A program made the translations under genes and the position numbers. A DNA stretch of 64,000 nucleotides from Duganella sp. SG902 (GTDB lineage Bacteria; Pseudomonadota; Gammaproteobacteria; Burkholderiales; Burkholderiaceae_D), in contig NZ_JABMJK010000010.1 in assembly GCF_013376005.1 (NCBI RefSeq), forward strand, positions 62,001 to 126,000, read 5' to 3'. Positions 38,137 to 46,936 of this stretch are shown here, in pieces. The first letter of the stretch is position 1, and each line of letters opens with the position of its first letter. The notes beneath the pieces are model-generated. The model was not told where the DNA came from, did not search any database, and saw only the letters and a list, made by a program, of their open reading frames with translations.

Positions 38137-39348
38137 TTAGCGCCTGACGACCGGCTTGACCTTGGCGGCGGCGGCCTTGGCGTTGACGCGCGCGGTTTCC
38201 ACGTCGTCGGCGGTGGCCAGCGCCACGCCCATGCGGCGGCGGGCGAACGATTCCGGCTTGCCGAACAGGCGGATATCGGCGTTCGGCACACGCAGCGCAT
38301 CGGCCACGCCTTCGAAAGCGATGCCCGCCGCCTCGTGCTGGCCGTAGATCACCGCCGACGCACCCGGCGCCTTCAGCGCGACGTTGACCGGCAGGCCGAG
38401 GATGGCCTTGGCGTGCAGTTCGAATTCGCTTTGCACCTGGGTGGCCATGGTGACCATGCCGGTATCGTGCGGGCGCGGGCTCACTTCCGAGAACCACACC
38501 ATGTCGTCCTTGACGAACAACTCCACGCCGAACAGGCCCAGGCCGCCCAGATCGCCGGTCACCTTGGCGGCGATATCGCGCGCGCGTTCCAGCGCCACCG
38601 GGTCCATGCGGCATGGCTGCCACGATTCCACATAGTCGCCGTGCACCTGCACGTGGCCGATCGGATCGCAGAACTGCGTGACCACTTTGCCGTCGGCGCC
38701 CAGCGAGCGCACGGTCAGCAGGGTGATCTCGTAATCGAAGTCGATGAAGCCCTCAACGATGACGCGGCCCGAATCCACGCGGCTGCCGGCGGCGGCGTAG
38801 TCCCACGCGGCTTTCACGTCGGCGGCCGAATCGACCTTCGACTGGCCCTTGCCCGACGACGACATCACCGGCTTGACCACGCAAGGGAAGCCCACGGCGG
38901 CGGCGCCGGCCTGCAGTTCTTCCAGGCTGCTGGCGAAACGGTAAGGCGACGTGGCCAGGCCCAGGGTCTCGGCGGCCAGGCGGCGGATGCCTTCGCGGTT
39001 CATGGTCAGCTGCGCCGCGCGCGCGGTGGGGATGCAGGTGATCTTGCCGGCGGCTTCCAGCTCCGCCAGTTTGTCCGTGGCGATGGCTTCGATTTCCGGC
39101 ACCACGAGGTCCGGCTTCTCCTGCTCGATCAGCGCGGCCAGCGCGGCGCCGTCGGTCATGTTGATGACGTGGGCGCGGTGCGCCACCTGGTGGCCAGGCG
39201 CATTCGGATAACGGTCGACCGCGATCACTTCCACGCCCAGGCGCTGCAGCGCGATGATGACTTCCTTGCCGAGTTCACCGGAGCCGAGCAGCATGACTTT
39301 GGTGGCGGTGGGGGACAGGGGCGTACCGAGAGTGCGTGGAGTGTTCAT
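38137..39348 (-). CDS. purT: formate-dependent phosphoribosylglycinamide formyltransferase
   Basis: 403 residues, PurT length plus a short N-terminal extension. It converts GAR, formate and ATP into formyl-GAR in purine synthesis. The ATP-grasp fold is clear: MLLGSGELGKEVIIALQRLG near the start, FPCVVKPVMSSSGKGQSKV for ATP binding, and EVSPRPHDTGMVTM for Mg binding. It is convergent with the LytTR regulator with no gap. No other purine genes are close. Confidence 0.95.
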   Translation of the reverse strand: MNTPRTLGTPLSPTATKVMLLGSGELGKEVIIALQRLGVEVIAVDRYPNAPGHQVAHRAHVINMTDGAALAALIEQEKPDLVVPEIEAIATDKLAELEAAGKITCIPTARAAQLTMNREGIRRLAAETLGLATSPYRFASSLEELQAGAAAVGFPCVVKPVMSSSGKGQSKVDSAADVKAAWDYAAAGSRVDSGRVIVEGFIDFDYEITLLTVRSLGADGKVVTQFCDPIGHVQVHGDYVESWQPCRMDPVALERARDIAAKVTGDLGGLGLFGVELFVKDDMVWFSEVSPRPHDTGMVTMATQVQSEFELHAKAILGLPVNVALKAPGASAVIYGQHEAAGIAFEGVADALRVPNADIRLFGKPESFARRRMGVALATADDVETARVNAKAAAAKVKPVVRR

Positions 39349-39362
39349 AGTGTATGTTGAAG

Positions 39363-40124
39363 TTAGAAGGAGTAAACCAGCGTTACCGAGGTCTGGGTAT
39401 CGGTGTTCTTTTTATCGGCGGGCACGTTGGTGTCGTTGCGGATGTTGTAGGCCGCCTTCATCTGCATCGTGCTGTTGATCTTCGTGAGGATCGCCGTTTC
39501 AGCGATCGAGTGGATGTTTGAGGTGCCGCGTTCCACGCTGACGTTCTGGCGGAACTGGGCGTTGTCGCTCAGCTTCCATTTCAGGATGGCCGCGCCACGG
39601 ATGGTCATGCCGTTTTCGACATTACCCTCGGAACGTACGCCGCGGAAGTAGCCCGGACCGATTTCCACGTCCAGCGTGTGAGTGTCCGACTGGTAGGTCT
39701 GGGTGCCGTAACCAATGCCGATGGTCGAGTAGCGCGTGTACGCGCCGAAGCGGTCGTCGACGTGGGTGGCCAGCGCAAATAGCTTGCCGTGGTCGTCGTG
39801 CAGCAGCTTGTAGCCGGCCTTCGCGGACAGCGAGTAGCGCTGGGCGGAACGCTCGCGGACTTTGTCGCCGTTGTCATCGGTGACTTCCTCGTCCTTGAAG
39901 TAGCCGGCGAGGATGTATTCATTGCTCCACTTCTCGGTTTCCTGCTTGGAGTCGATTTTGCCGGTGACGGAGGTACCGACCGTGTTACCCGAAGTGGAGA
40001 TGGCGCCCAGTTCCGCGGAAGTGTTCCAGCCGTGGGCATTGACTGGGTCTATCGAGTCGGCGGCAGCGGCGCAACCGCTGGCCAAAGCAAGCGCGGAGAA
40101 AATGAAAAGAGATTTCATGGGCAT
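39363..40124 (-). CDS. DUF481 outer-membrane beta-barrel protein
   Basis: 253 residues: a signal peptide (FIFSALALASGCAAA) followed by a DUF481/YdiY-type small barrel, with alternating hydrophobic strands and SAELGAISTSGNTVGTSVTG near the N terminus. It ends in TLVYSF, a terminal aromatic residue typical of outer-membrane insertion. Some family members are salt- or acid-induced. ATG 40118 is an alternative start. It lies 14 bp upstream of purT on the same strand, but co-regulation is unclear. Confidence 0.87.
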   Translation of the reverse strand: MPMKSLFIFSALALASGCAAAADSIDPVNAHGWNTSAELGAISTSGNTVGTSVTGKIDSKQETEKWSNEYILAGYFKDEEVTDDNGDKVRERSAQRYSLSAKAGYKLLHDDHGKLFALATHVDDRFGAYTRYSTIGIGYGTQTYQSDTHTLDVEIGPGYFRGVRSEGNVENGMTIRGAAILKWKLSDNAQFRQNVSVERGTSNIHSIAETAILTKINSTMQMKAAYNIRNDTNVPADKKNTDTQTSVTLVYSF

Positions 40125-40256
40125 GCGGGTTGCTGAAAGAAGGCGATATTGTACTCGACATTGAGCGAAGATGCCGCATCATAGAGGTGCGGGGCCGCAC
40201 AGACGAAGCGCGCGCCCGGGTGGATCATGATGTCACTTATCAAAGGGGCATCGATC

Positions 40257-40589
40257 ATGAAACTCATCCTGTGCGCGGCATTGGCCGTGATGAGCGGCGC
40301 GGCCGGCGCCGCCGTGAATAAATGCGTGGACCAGGAAGGCCGCGTGCTCTACACGGATGCGGACTGCCCGCAGGCGGCGACGCAGCAGGAGGAAACGGCC
40401 GAGGCGCGCATTGCGCCACCGGTCCTGCCGCCCGTGCTCACGCCCGCGCCACGCAGCCGCTGGGCCGACTTGCCGCGACCTTTGGTGCGCAAGGCCAACG
40501 TCGACACGGCGACGCTCAAGGCCGCGTACCAAAGCATGCTGCTGGAGGATGAGCTGCACAAGTCGCGCCGCTTGCTCAGTTACCGTTGA
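40257..40589 (+). CDS. DUF4124 small secreted protein
   Basis: 110 residues: a signal peptide (ILCAALAVMSGAAGA), then the DUF4124 motif NKCVDQEGRVLYTDADCPQ with its two cysteines, then a Pro-rich linker and a short helical tail. The family is periplasmic and of unknown function. ATG 40257 is preceded by AAAGGGG at good spacing. It overlaps the 3' end of the convergent LysR gene by 14 bp. Confidence 0.85.
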   Translation: MKLILCAALAVMSGAAGAAVNKCVDQEGRVLYTDADCPQAATQQEETAEARIAPPVLPPVLTPAPRSRWADLPRPLVRKANVDTATLKAAYQSMLLEDELHKSRRLLSYR

Positions 40590-41484
40590 CGTAATCTTCC
40601 AACCCCGCGGCCAGCGCGGTGTAGACAGCGGCACAGGCGGGATTGGCGCGCAGGTTTTCGTGCATGGCGAGCCAGGTGTCCAGTGGTATCGTCAACAGGT
40701 CGGGAATGATGCGCACCAGCGCGGGGTCGCGTTGCGCCAGCCGCACCTGGCAGATGCCGATGCCAAGTCCCGCGCGGATCGAGGACAGATGAACCAGGTC
40801 GCTGTCGCTGCGCACCGCGTAGTTGCCGCCCTCCAGCGCCGCCAGCAGCGGCATGATGCCGCGTGCGCGCGTGCTTTCGCGGTCGATGCCGATCAGCGCG
40901 TGCCGCGCCAGTTCCTGCCACGTGTGCGGTGTGCCATGGCGTTCAAGATAGTCGCGGTGCGCGTGAAAACCCAGTTCGATATTGCCGATACGGCGCGCCA
41001 CCAGCACATCCTGTTGCGGGCGCTGCATGCGCACGGCGATATCGGCGTCACGGCGCAGCAGGTTTTCGATGCGGTTGGAGACCGCCAGTTCGATGGTGAT
41101 GCCGGGATGGGTGTCCCGCAGCCGCGCCAGTATCGGCGGCAGCACCTCCACGCTGACCACCTCGCTCGCGGTCACGCGCACCGCGCCTGTCAGTTGGGCG
41201 TCCGCGCCACGGCCGATACCGGAAGCGGCACGCAGCAGCGCCGAGGAGGCCGATGCCAGCGTCTCGGCGTACGGCTGAAGCGCATGGGCGGCATCGGTGG
41301 CGATGAAACCGGCCTGCGAGCGGGTGAACAACGACAGGCCAAGCGCCTGCTCCAGCGCATCGATGTGACGGCCGACGGTCGGCTGTGTGAGTCCGAGTGC
41401 ACGCGCCGCGCCGGACAGCGAGCCTTCCCGCAGCACGGACAGGAAAGAACGATACAGATCCCAGTTTGGTTCGGTGGAGGTCAT
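40576..41484 (-). CDS. LysR family transcriptional regulator
   Basis: 302 residues, the typical LysR length. The N-terminal winged helix-turn-helix reads SFLSVLREGSLSGAARALGL with TQPTVGRHIDALEQALGLSLF. A periplasmic-binding-like effector domain follows. It is divergent from the epimerase gene with a 96-bp intergenic region carrying two dyads, the classic arrangement for a regulator and its target. The effector is unknown. Confidence 0.93.
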   Translation of the reverse strand: MTSTEPNWDLYRSFLSVLREGSLSGAARALGLTQPTVGRHIDALEQALGLSLFTRSQAGFIATDAAHALQPYAETLASASSALLRAASGIGRGADAQLTGAVRVTASEVVSVEVLPPILARLRDTHPGITIELAVSNRIENLLRRDADIAVRMQRPQQDVLVARRIGNIELGFHAHRDYLERHGTPHTWQELARHALIGIDRESTRARGIMPLLAALEGGNYAVRSDSDLVHLSSIRAGLGIGICQVRLAQRDPALVRIIPDLLTIPLDTWLAMHENLRANPACAAVYTALAAGLEDYVNGN

Positions 41485-41485
41485 A

Positions 41486-41516
41486 CGAAATTGTATAGCG
41501 CCTATGCGAGTTTCGC
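41486..41516. promoter_or_regulatory. tandem dyads between lysR and epimerase genes (candidate LysR operator)
   Basis: Two adjacent 11-bp dyads, ATAGCGCCTAT (41495-41505) and GCGAGTTTCGC (41506-41516), lie directly upstream of the LysR start. An outer CGAAA...TTTCG pair (41486-41490 and 41511-41515) frames the first. The spacing is compatible with LysR recognition and activation sites, but binding is inferred. Confidence 0.45.
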
Positions 41517-41580
41517 TAATTTTCTTTTAGTTCGCGCCGGGCGACACTGCATCCATCGACACTCACTCAGGGAGAACAAC

Positions 41581-42531
41581 ATGGAAGCACTGGTTTTGGG
41601 CGCAACGGGCGGTATCGGCGGCGAAGTGGCGCGTTTGCTGGTGGCGCGCGGCTGGAAAGTGAAGGCCTTGCACCGTTCGCAAAAACACGGCGAAGGCCTG
41701 CACTGGATCACAGGGGACGCCATGAACCGGGACGATGTGGTGCGCGCCGCGGCGGGCGTGCAATTGATCGTGCACGCGGTGAATCCGCCGGGTTATCGCA
41801 ACTGGGGCTCGCTGGTGCTGCCGATGATCGACAACACCATCGCCGCCGCCCGTGCATCCGGCGCGCGCATCCTGCTGCCGGGGACCGTGTATAACTATGG
41901 CCCCGACGTGCTGCCGCATATACACGAGGATGCGCCGCAGCGGCCGGTCACCCGCAAAGGCGCGATTCGCGTTGAGATGGAGCGGCGCCTGAAGGACAGC
42001 GGCCTGCCGGTGCTGATTGTGCGGGCGGGGGACTTTTTCGGCCCGAAAGCCGGCAACAGCTGGTTCGCGCAAGGACTGGTCAAGCCAGGCAAGCCGGTGA
42101 CCGCCATCAGCAATCCGGCCGCGCCGGGCGTGGGACATCAATGGGCCTATCTGCCGGACGTGGCGCAGACCATGCTGCGCCTGGTCGAGCGCGGCGACCA
42201 GCTGCCATTGTTTGCACGCTATCAGATGCAAGGCCATTGGGATGCGGACGGTACGCAAATGGTGGCGGCGATTGCGCGCGCGGCAGGCAATCCGCAGCTG
42301 CGGGCGGGCGCTTTCCCGTGGTGGCTGACCTGGGTGGCGGCGCCGTTCGTGCCGGTGTTCCGGGAACTGCGCGAGATGCGCTACCTGTGGCGCCAGCCGG
42401 TGCGCATGTCCAACGCGCGCCTGCTGGCGGTGTTGGGGAGCGAACCGCATACGCCGCTGGACGTCGCGGTCCGCCATACCCTGGAAGGATTGGGCTGCCT
42501 TACATCCGGGGTTCGCCCGTCTTACTGTTAA
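41581..42531 (+). CDS. NAD-dependent epimerase/NmrA-type SDR protein
   Basis: 316 residues of the extended/atypical SDR class: the Rossmann motif GATGGIGGEVARLL is at the very N terminus, the Tyr of the YxxxK region appears as TVYNYGPDVLP, and RAGDFFGP is typical of epimerase-like proteins. Substrate unknown. ATG 41581 follows AGGGAG at nine bases; a longer upstream frame crosses the LysR gene and is rejected. It is likely controlled by the divergent LysR protein. The 3' end overlaps the convergent gene by 32 bp. Confidence 0.9.
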   Translation: MEALVLGATGGIGGEVARLLVARGWKVKALHRSQKHGEGLHWITGDAMNRDDVVRAAAGVQLIVHAVNPPGYRNWGSLVLPMIDNTIAAARASGARILLPGTVYNYGPDVLPHIHEDAPQRPVTRKGAIRVEMERRLKDSGLPVLIVRAGDFFGPKAGNSWFAQGLVKPGKPVTAISNPAAPGVGHQWAYLPDVAQTMLRLVERGDQLPLFARYQMQGHWDADGTQMVAAIARAAGNPQLRAGAFPWWLTWVAAPFVPVFRELREMRYLWRQPVRMSNARLLAVLGSEPHTPLDVAVRHTLEGLGCLTSGVRPSYC

Positions 42532-43300
42532 CCGCGATGGTGTTGCCCGGCGGCGTGCTCATTTGCACGCGGTGCTGCACACCGCGATAGTTATAGGTCA
42601 CGTCCCAGTATTCCGGGCGCGGGTTGCTGACATTTTCGCAGCGGCGCACATCGCGCGAGTAGCTGTTGTTCTGGTTGGCGACGTTGTTGCCGATGGCGGC
42701 GCCGGCGATCGCACCGCCGGCCGTGGCGACGTCGCGTCCGGTGCCGCCGCCGACCTGATGGCCGAGGATGCCGCCGATAAGCGCACCGGCGATCACACCG
42801 CCGGCATTGGGGCGTGATGGTTCGTTGACCTGTTGGCGTTCGACCCAGCAGCGCTGCTCGGGCGTACCGACCACGGCGCGCACGTCGCTGACCGGCACTT
42901 CGACTATCCGTTCGCTCGGGCGGCGGCGCCATTCATAGCTTGGCTGCGCCAGTGGCGGCGGCGCCTCGTTGTCGTAGCGGTCGCGCGCCTTGATCGGACG
43001 CACCGAGGAGATGCGGTTGTTCAGGCCCATGCCGCGCAGCGTATCGTAACTGCCGCGGCGCAGGACCATGCACTGGCCGCGGAAGTTGGCGTCCTCGCAG
43101 ACCTCCCATTGGCCGCGGTCGACCACCACCGAGGAAGCGCGGTCGTTGAAGCCGATGCGCGAAAGGTCGCGCACCTGGCCGTTGGCGGTGTAGGCGCGTC
43201 CGCGCCAGCCGTCCGCCTCGTAGAAAGTGATTTGCGCGTAAGGCTGCGCGGCCATGCCCATGGCGGCAGCGGCCACGGCGATCTTCATAGTCTTGTTCAT
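42500..43300 (-). CDS. beta/gamma-crystallin and glycine-zipper envelope protein
   Basis: 266 residues. After a signal peptide come two Greek-key motifs of the beta/gamma-crystallin type (ITFYEADGWRGRAYTANG and QWEVCEDANFRGQCMVL, with RISSVR). A glycine-zipper 2TM segment follows (GGVIAGALIGGILGHQVGGG, then GGAIAGAAIGN), and a C-terminal region RRCENVSNPRPEYWDVTYNY as in Rick_17kDa_Anti-like lipoproteins. The combination suggests an envelope-associated stress protein. AGGAG lies seven bases upstream of ATG 43300. Function unknown. Confidence 0.83.
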   Translation of the reverse strand: MNKTMKIAVAAAAMGMAAQPYAQITFYEADGWRGRAYTANGQVRDLSRIGFNDRASSVVVDRGQWEVCEDANFRGQCMVLRRGSYDTLRGMGLNNRISSVRPIKARDRYDNEAPPPLAQPSYEWRRRPSERIVEVPVSDVRAVVGTPEQRCWVERQQVNEPSRPNAGGVIAGALIGGILGHQVGGGTGRDVATAGGAIAGAAIGNNVANQNNSYSRDVRRCENVSNPRPEYWDVTYNYRGVQHRVQMSTPPGNTIAVNSKTGEPRM

Positions 43301-43373
43301 TGTCTTCTCCTGATGGGATGAAGCTTGAGCCTAGACCAGGATGGCGCGGACCTCTGTACGCTTTCGCACTATG

Positions 43374-43832
43374 TCAGGGTTCGACCGAATGGGCGCGTTT
43401 CAGGCAGCGCAGCACGAAGGTCGAGCGGCTATGCTTGAGGCCCGGCAGCTTGTACAGCTTCTTGCGCAGGAATTCCTCGTAGCCCGCCGTGCCGGCGACC
43501 GCCACCTTGATCAGGTAATCGTAGTCGCCGGTGAGCAGGTAGGCTTCCATCACCTCCGGCAGCGTGGCCAGCGCCTGGCCGAATTTTTCAAAGATCTCGT
43601 CGTCGTGGCGGTCCAGCGTGACCTCGATGATGACGGTGTCCGGGTAGCCCAGCGCGGTCTGGCTGATGAGCGCCGTATAGCCCTCGATCATGCCGCCTTC
43701 CTCCAGCGCGCGCACGCGGTTCCAGCACGGCGTGGTGGACAAGCCGACCTTTTCGGCCAGTTTGGTATTACTCAGGCGGCCGTCATTGCGCAGCTCGCGC
43801 AGGATGCGGCGATCGGTTTCGTCGATTTCCAT
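43374..43832 (-). CDS. Lrp/AsnC family transcriptional regulator
   Basis: 152 residues, standard Lrp length. The HTH reads ETDRRILRELRNDGRLSNTK with LAEKVGLSTTPCWNRVRAL, followed by the RAM/ActR ligand domain (TGDYDYLIKVAV). ATG 43832 gives the family-standard N terminus EIDETDRRIL; a longer frame to 43958 is probably non-coding. It is divergent from an ACT-like ORF, a plausible target since Lrp proteins usually control amino-acid genes. Confidence 0.92.
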   Translation of the reverse strand: MEIDETDRRILRELRNDGRLSNTKLAEKVGLSTTPCWNRVRALEEGGMIEGYTALISQTALGYPDTVIIEVTLDRHDDEIFEKFGQALATLPEVMEAYLLTGDYDYLIKVAVAGTAGYEEFLRKKLYKLPGLKHSRSTFVLRCLKRAHSVEP

Positions 43833-43943
43833 CAGGATGAAATTCCAGTAAATTGATTCGATATGGAAGAATCTACTACATTTTCGCGAAATCGGCACAC
43901 ATTCAGGAAGCCTATTTTTCGCTTTTGTGGCTATCCTGTTCAT

Positions 43944-44417
43944 ATGGATACCACACAAAAAAGCTACCGATTTTGCATCGAGCCGGATGCCGCCATCGCC
44001 ACGCTGGAAGCGTCGTTGCAGGTGGTGCGCCGCCTGAATATTGAGCTGCGCGCCTTGCGCACCACCGCCATGCCATACGGGATGGAGGTGCAGATGCGCC
44101 TTGCGGCCGAAGAGGAAGATATTCTGACGCTATGCCGCATGCGGCTGCACAACCTGATCGGCGTGCTGCCGATCAGGGAAATGCCGGCGTCAGGCCGCGA
44201 CGTAGCTGTACTTGATCAGGAAAACCACGGCGATCACCCACACCACCGGCTTGACCTGGCGCGCCTGGCCGGTCGCCAGTTTCAGGCCAGCATAGGTGAT
44301 GAAGCCGAACGCGATACCGTGCGCGATCGAGTAGGTGAACGGGATCACCAGCGCGGTGATGGCGGCCGGCACGCTCTCGGTGGTGTCGCTCCAGTCCACG
44401 TCGATGAAGTCGCGTAG
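43944..44417 (+). CDS. ACT-domain-like ORF that runs into the convergent permease gene
   Basis: The first 80 residues look like a small ACT domain of the IlvM type: FCIEPDAAIATLEASLQVVR, a strand with MEVQMRLAA, then LCRMRLHNLIGVLPI. No stop occurs at the expected end near 44186; the frame continues 228 bp antisense to the purine permease and stops at 44417, and this last part looks like shadow coding. Neither ATG 43944 nor ATG 43863 has a Shine-Dalgarno. Possibly a gene that lost its stop, or a decaying one. Divergent from lrp. Confidence 0.45.
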   Translation: MDTTQKSYRFCIEPDAAIATLEASLQVVRRLNIELRALRTTAMPYGMEVQMRLAAEEEDILTLCRMRLHNLIGVLPIREMPASGRDVAVLDQENHGDHPHHRLDLARLAGRQFQASIGDEAERDTVRDRVGERDHQRGDGGRHALGGVAPVHVDEVA

Positions 44418-45488
44418 CATCAGGCAGGCGACGAACAGCAGCGCCGGGGCGGTGGCGTAGGCCGGCACCACGCCGGCGATCGGCGCGAAGAAGAGGGCGG
44501 CGAGGAACAGCGCGGCCACCACCAGCGCGGTGAGGCCGGTGCGGCCGCCGGCCTGCACGCCGGCCGCGCTTTCGAGGTAGGCCGTGGTGCTGGATGTGCC
44601 CAGTACCGAGCCGGCCACGATGGCGCAGCTGTCGGCCAGCAGCGCCTTGTTCAGGCGCTCCATGCGGCCGTTCACCAGCAGGCCGGCGCGCGAGGCCACT
44701 CCCATCAGGGTGCCGGTGGCGTCGAACAGTTCAACCAGGAAGAACACCAGCACCACGTTGAACAGTCCCAGATTCAGCGCGCCCGGCAGGTCGAGATGGA
44801 ACAGCGTCGGAGAGATTGACGGCGGCAGCGACATGAAGCCGTGGAAGGTGTTCCCGCCGAAGAAAAAGCTCAGGACCGTCACGCTGACGATGCCGATCAA
44901 CAGCGCGCCCGGCACTTTCAGGCGGTCCAGCGTCACAATCAACAGGAAGCCGAAGATCGCCATGATGGTGTGCGGGTTGTGCATGTCGCCGACCCGCACC
45001 AGTGTCTCGGGATTGGCCACCACCAGGCCGGCGCTCTTCATGGCGATCAGCGCCAGAAACAGGCCCAGGCCGACGGTGATGGCGACCCGCAGCGAGTGCG
45101 GTATGCCGTTGACGATCTGCTCTCGCACCTTGAACAGGCTGACCACGATGAACAGGCAGCCGGAGATGAACACCGCGCCCAGCGCCGACTGCCACGGCAC
45201 GCCCATGCCCAGCACCACGGCGTAGGCGAAGTAGGCGTTGAGGCCCATGCCGGGCGCCATGCCGATCGGGTAGTTGGCGTACAGGCCCATGATGATGGTG
45301 CCCAGCGCCGCCGCGAGGCAGGTGGCGACGAACACGGCGTCCTTGGGCACGCCGGCGTCGCCGAGGATGGCGGGGTTGACGAAGATGATATACGCCATCG
45401 TCAGGAAGGTGGTCACGCCCGCCACGACTTCGGTGCGGACGTTGCTGCCGTGCTCGGAGAGCCTGAAAAATTGGTTAAGTGACGGCAT
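44190..45488 (-). CDS. NCS2 family purine permease (AzgA type)
   Basis: 432 residues with about 12 to 14 hydrophobic helices. The NCS2/AzgA signatures are present: EVVAGVTTFLTMAYIIFVNP near the N terminus, IGMAPGMGLNAYFAY, LVELFDATGTLMGVA and SSTTAYLESAAGVQAGGRTG. Such carriers take up adenine, guanine or hypoxanthine with protons. ATG 45488 follows GGAGGAG at seven bases; the frame open to 45617 has no such support. It overlaps the tail of the convergent ACT-like ORF. Confidence 0.93.
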   Translation of the reverse strand: MPSLNQFFRLSEHGSNVRTEVVAGVTTFLTMAYIIFVNPAILGDAGVPKDAVFVATCLAAALGTIIMGLYANYPIGMAPGMGLNAYFAYAVVLGMGVPWQSALGAVFISGCLFIVVSLFKVREQIVNGIPHSLRVAITVGLGLFLALIAMKSAGLVVANPETLVRVGDMHNPHTIMAIFGFLLIVTLDRLKVPGALLIGIVSVTVLSFFFGGNTFHGFMSLPPSISPTLFHLDLPGALNLGLFNVVLVFFLVELFDATGTLMGVASRAGLLVNGRMERLNKALLADSCAIVAGSVLGTSSTTAYLESAAGVQAGGRTGLTALVVAALFLAALFFAPIAGVVPAYATAPALLFVACLMLRDFIDVDWSDTTESVPAAITALVIPFTYSIAHGIAFGFITYAGLKLATGQARQVKPVVWVIAVVFLIKYSYVAA

Positions 45489-45615
45489 GCGCACGCTCCT
45501 CCAAATACGTCGAGGGCGAAGAATAGCACGGATGGACGCAACATTTGATGGTGTCAAAAGCATAAAAAGATGTGATAATGCAAAAATAGTTGTCCAATTT
45601 CCCCGGGTCTTCACC

Positions 45616-45963
45616 ATGGAACTTCAGCCTAAACAAGAGGGCCGCACGGTTGTGCTGAGCCCCGCCGGCCGCATCGATCACACCCACGCCGATGCCTTCA
45701 AGCTGGCACTGGACCCGCATCTGGCGGACTGCCGCAAGGATGGCGCGCCGCTGGTCATCGATTTTTCCGATGTCAGCTACATCAGCAGCATCGGCCTGCG
45801 CGCCCTGATGGTGGCGATCAAGCAGGTCAAGCCGCAGGGCGGACGCATGGTGCTGGCGGCGCTGCAGCCGCTGGTGCTGGAGGTGTTCACCATCAGCCGC
45901 TTCGACATGCTGTTCGAGATTTTTCCTGACCGCGCGGCCGCGCTGGCGGCGGTGGGGTCATGA
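45616..45963 (+). CDS. STAS-domain anti-sigma factor antagonist (RsbV-like)
   Basis: 115 residues, a single STAS domain. The phospho-acceptor region is YISSIGLRAL, with Ser58 at the position of the regulated Ser in RsbV/SpoIIAA. Its usual partners are an RsbW-like kinase (here 50114-50533) and a PP2C phosphatase (46937-49042). Its stop overlaps the next gene as ATGA. Start ATG 45616 gives the family-standard length; an open frame extends much further upstream, antisense to the permease. Confidence 0.9.
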   Translation: MELQPKQEGRTVVLSPAGRIDHTHADAFKLALDPHLADCRKDGAPLVIDFSDVSYISSIGLRALMVAIKQVKPQGGRMVLAALQPLVLEVFTISRFDMLFEIFPDRAAALAAVGS

Positions 45964-46928
45964 AAGCGCGCATCTGGGGAGCACGCGGTTCGCTGCCGGT
46001 GGCGCTCACGCACAAGCAGGTCCGCGCCAAGCTGGTGACCGCGCTGGAAGGCGCCATCGGCCGCGATCTCGATACCCCGCAAAAGGTGGCGGACTATATC
46101 GACCATGATCTCGGTTTCGAAGTTCACGGCACGTATGGCGGCAACTCCAGTTGCGTGGAAGTGGAGGCGTGGGACACCGACGCGATTCATGAACACATCG
46201 TCTTTGACCTGGGCTCGGGCGCGCGTCCGCTGGCGGGCGCCAAGCTGGCCAAATACGGCCCGGCCAAGCCGCAGACCTATCACGTGTTCATGTCGCACCT
46301 GCACTGGGACCACATCATGGGGTTCCCGTTCTTCACGCCGGCGTACATCCCGGGCAACCGCATCATTATCTACGGCTGCCACAAGGAGCTGGAGACGGCC
46401 TTCCGCCGCCAGCAGGAGCCGATCAGTTTTCCGGTGGCCTTCCACCAGCTGGGCGCCACCATCGAATTCGTGCCGATGGAGCCGGGCGTGCCCCTGCGGG
46501 TGCGCGACGTCACCATCACGGCCAAGCTGCAGCTGCACGCCGGCGACTCGTATGGTTACCGCCTCGAACATGGCGGCAAGACGCTGATCTACAGCACCGA
46601 CTCCGAGCACAAGCTGGATAACGCCGCCGAGCGCGTGGCCTTCGTCGATTTCTTCCGCGATGCCGACCTGGTGATCTTCGACGCCATGTATTCGCTGGCC
46701 GATTCGATTTCGGTGAAGGCCGACTGGGGCCACTCCAGCAACGTGGTGGGCGTGGAGCTGTGCCAGCTGGCCGGCGTGCGCAAGCTTTGCCTGTTCCACC
46801 ACGAGCCGATTTATGACGACGCGCAGATCTCGCGCGTGCTGGCGGAAACGCGCCGCTATGCCGAGATCACCGGCGAAGCGCCGCTCGACATCGTGTCCGC
46901 ATACGACGGCATGGAAATCAAGCTGTAA
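45960..46928 (+). CDS. MBL-fold metallo-hydrolase
   Basis: 322 residues. The metallo-beta-lactamase metal site is HLHWDHIMGF (about 115-124), with a preceding IWGARGSLPVA and GTYGGNSSCVEV typical of the phosphodiesterase-like MBL branch, then STDSEH and HHEPIYDD carrying later ligands. Substrate unknown; related proteins act on cyclic nucleotides or phosphate esters. It is translationally coupled to the STAS gene and 8 bp before the phosphatase, so a role in the same signalling pathway is likely. Confidence 0.88.
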   Translation: MKARIWGARGSLPVALTHKQVRAKLVTALEGAIGRDLDTPQKVADYIDHDLGFEVHGTYGGNSSCVEVEAWDTDAIHEHIVFDLGSGARPLAGAKLAKYGPAKPQTYHVFMSHLHWDHIMGFPFFTPAYIPGNRIIIYGCHKELETAFRRQQEPISFPVAFHQLGATIEFVPMEPGVPLRVRDVTITAKLQLHAGDSYGYRLEHGGKTLIYSTDSEHKLDNAAERVAFVDFFRDADLVIFDAMYSLADSISVKADWGHSSNVVGVELCQLAGVRKLCLFHHEPIYDDAQISRVLAETRRYAEITGEAPLDIVSAYDGMEIKL

Positions 46929-46936
46929 GCGCCGCC

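Noticed and set aside
40357..41580. Upstream extension of the epimerase frame across the LysR gene.
   Set aside because: Antisense to the LysR coding sequence; the Rossmann motif starts right at ATG 41581, which has a good ribosome binding site.
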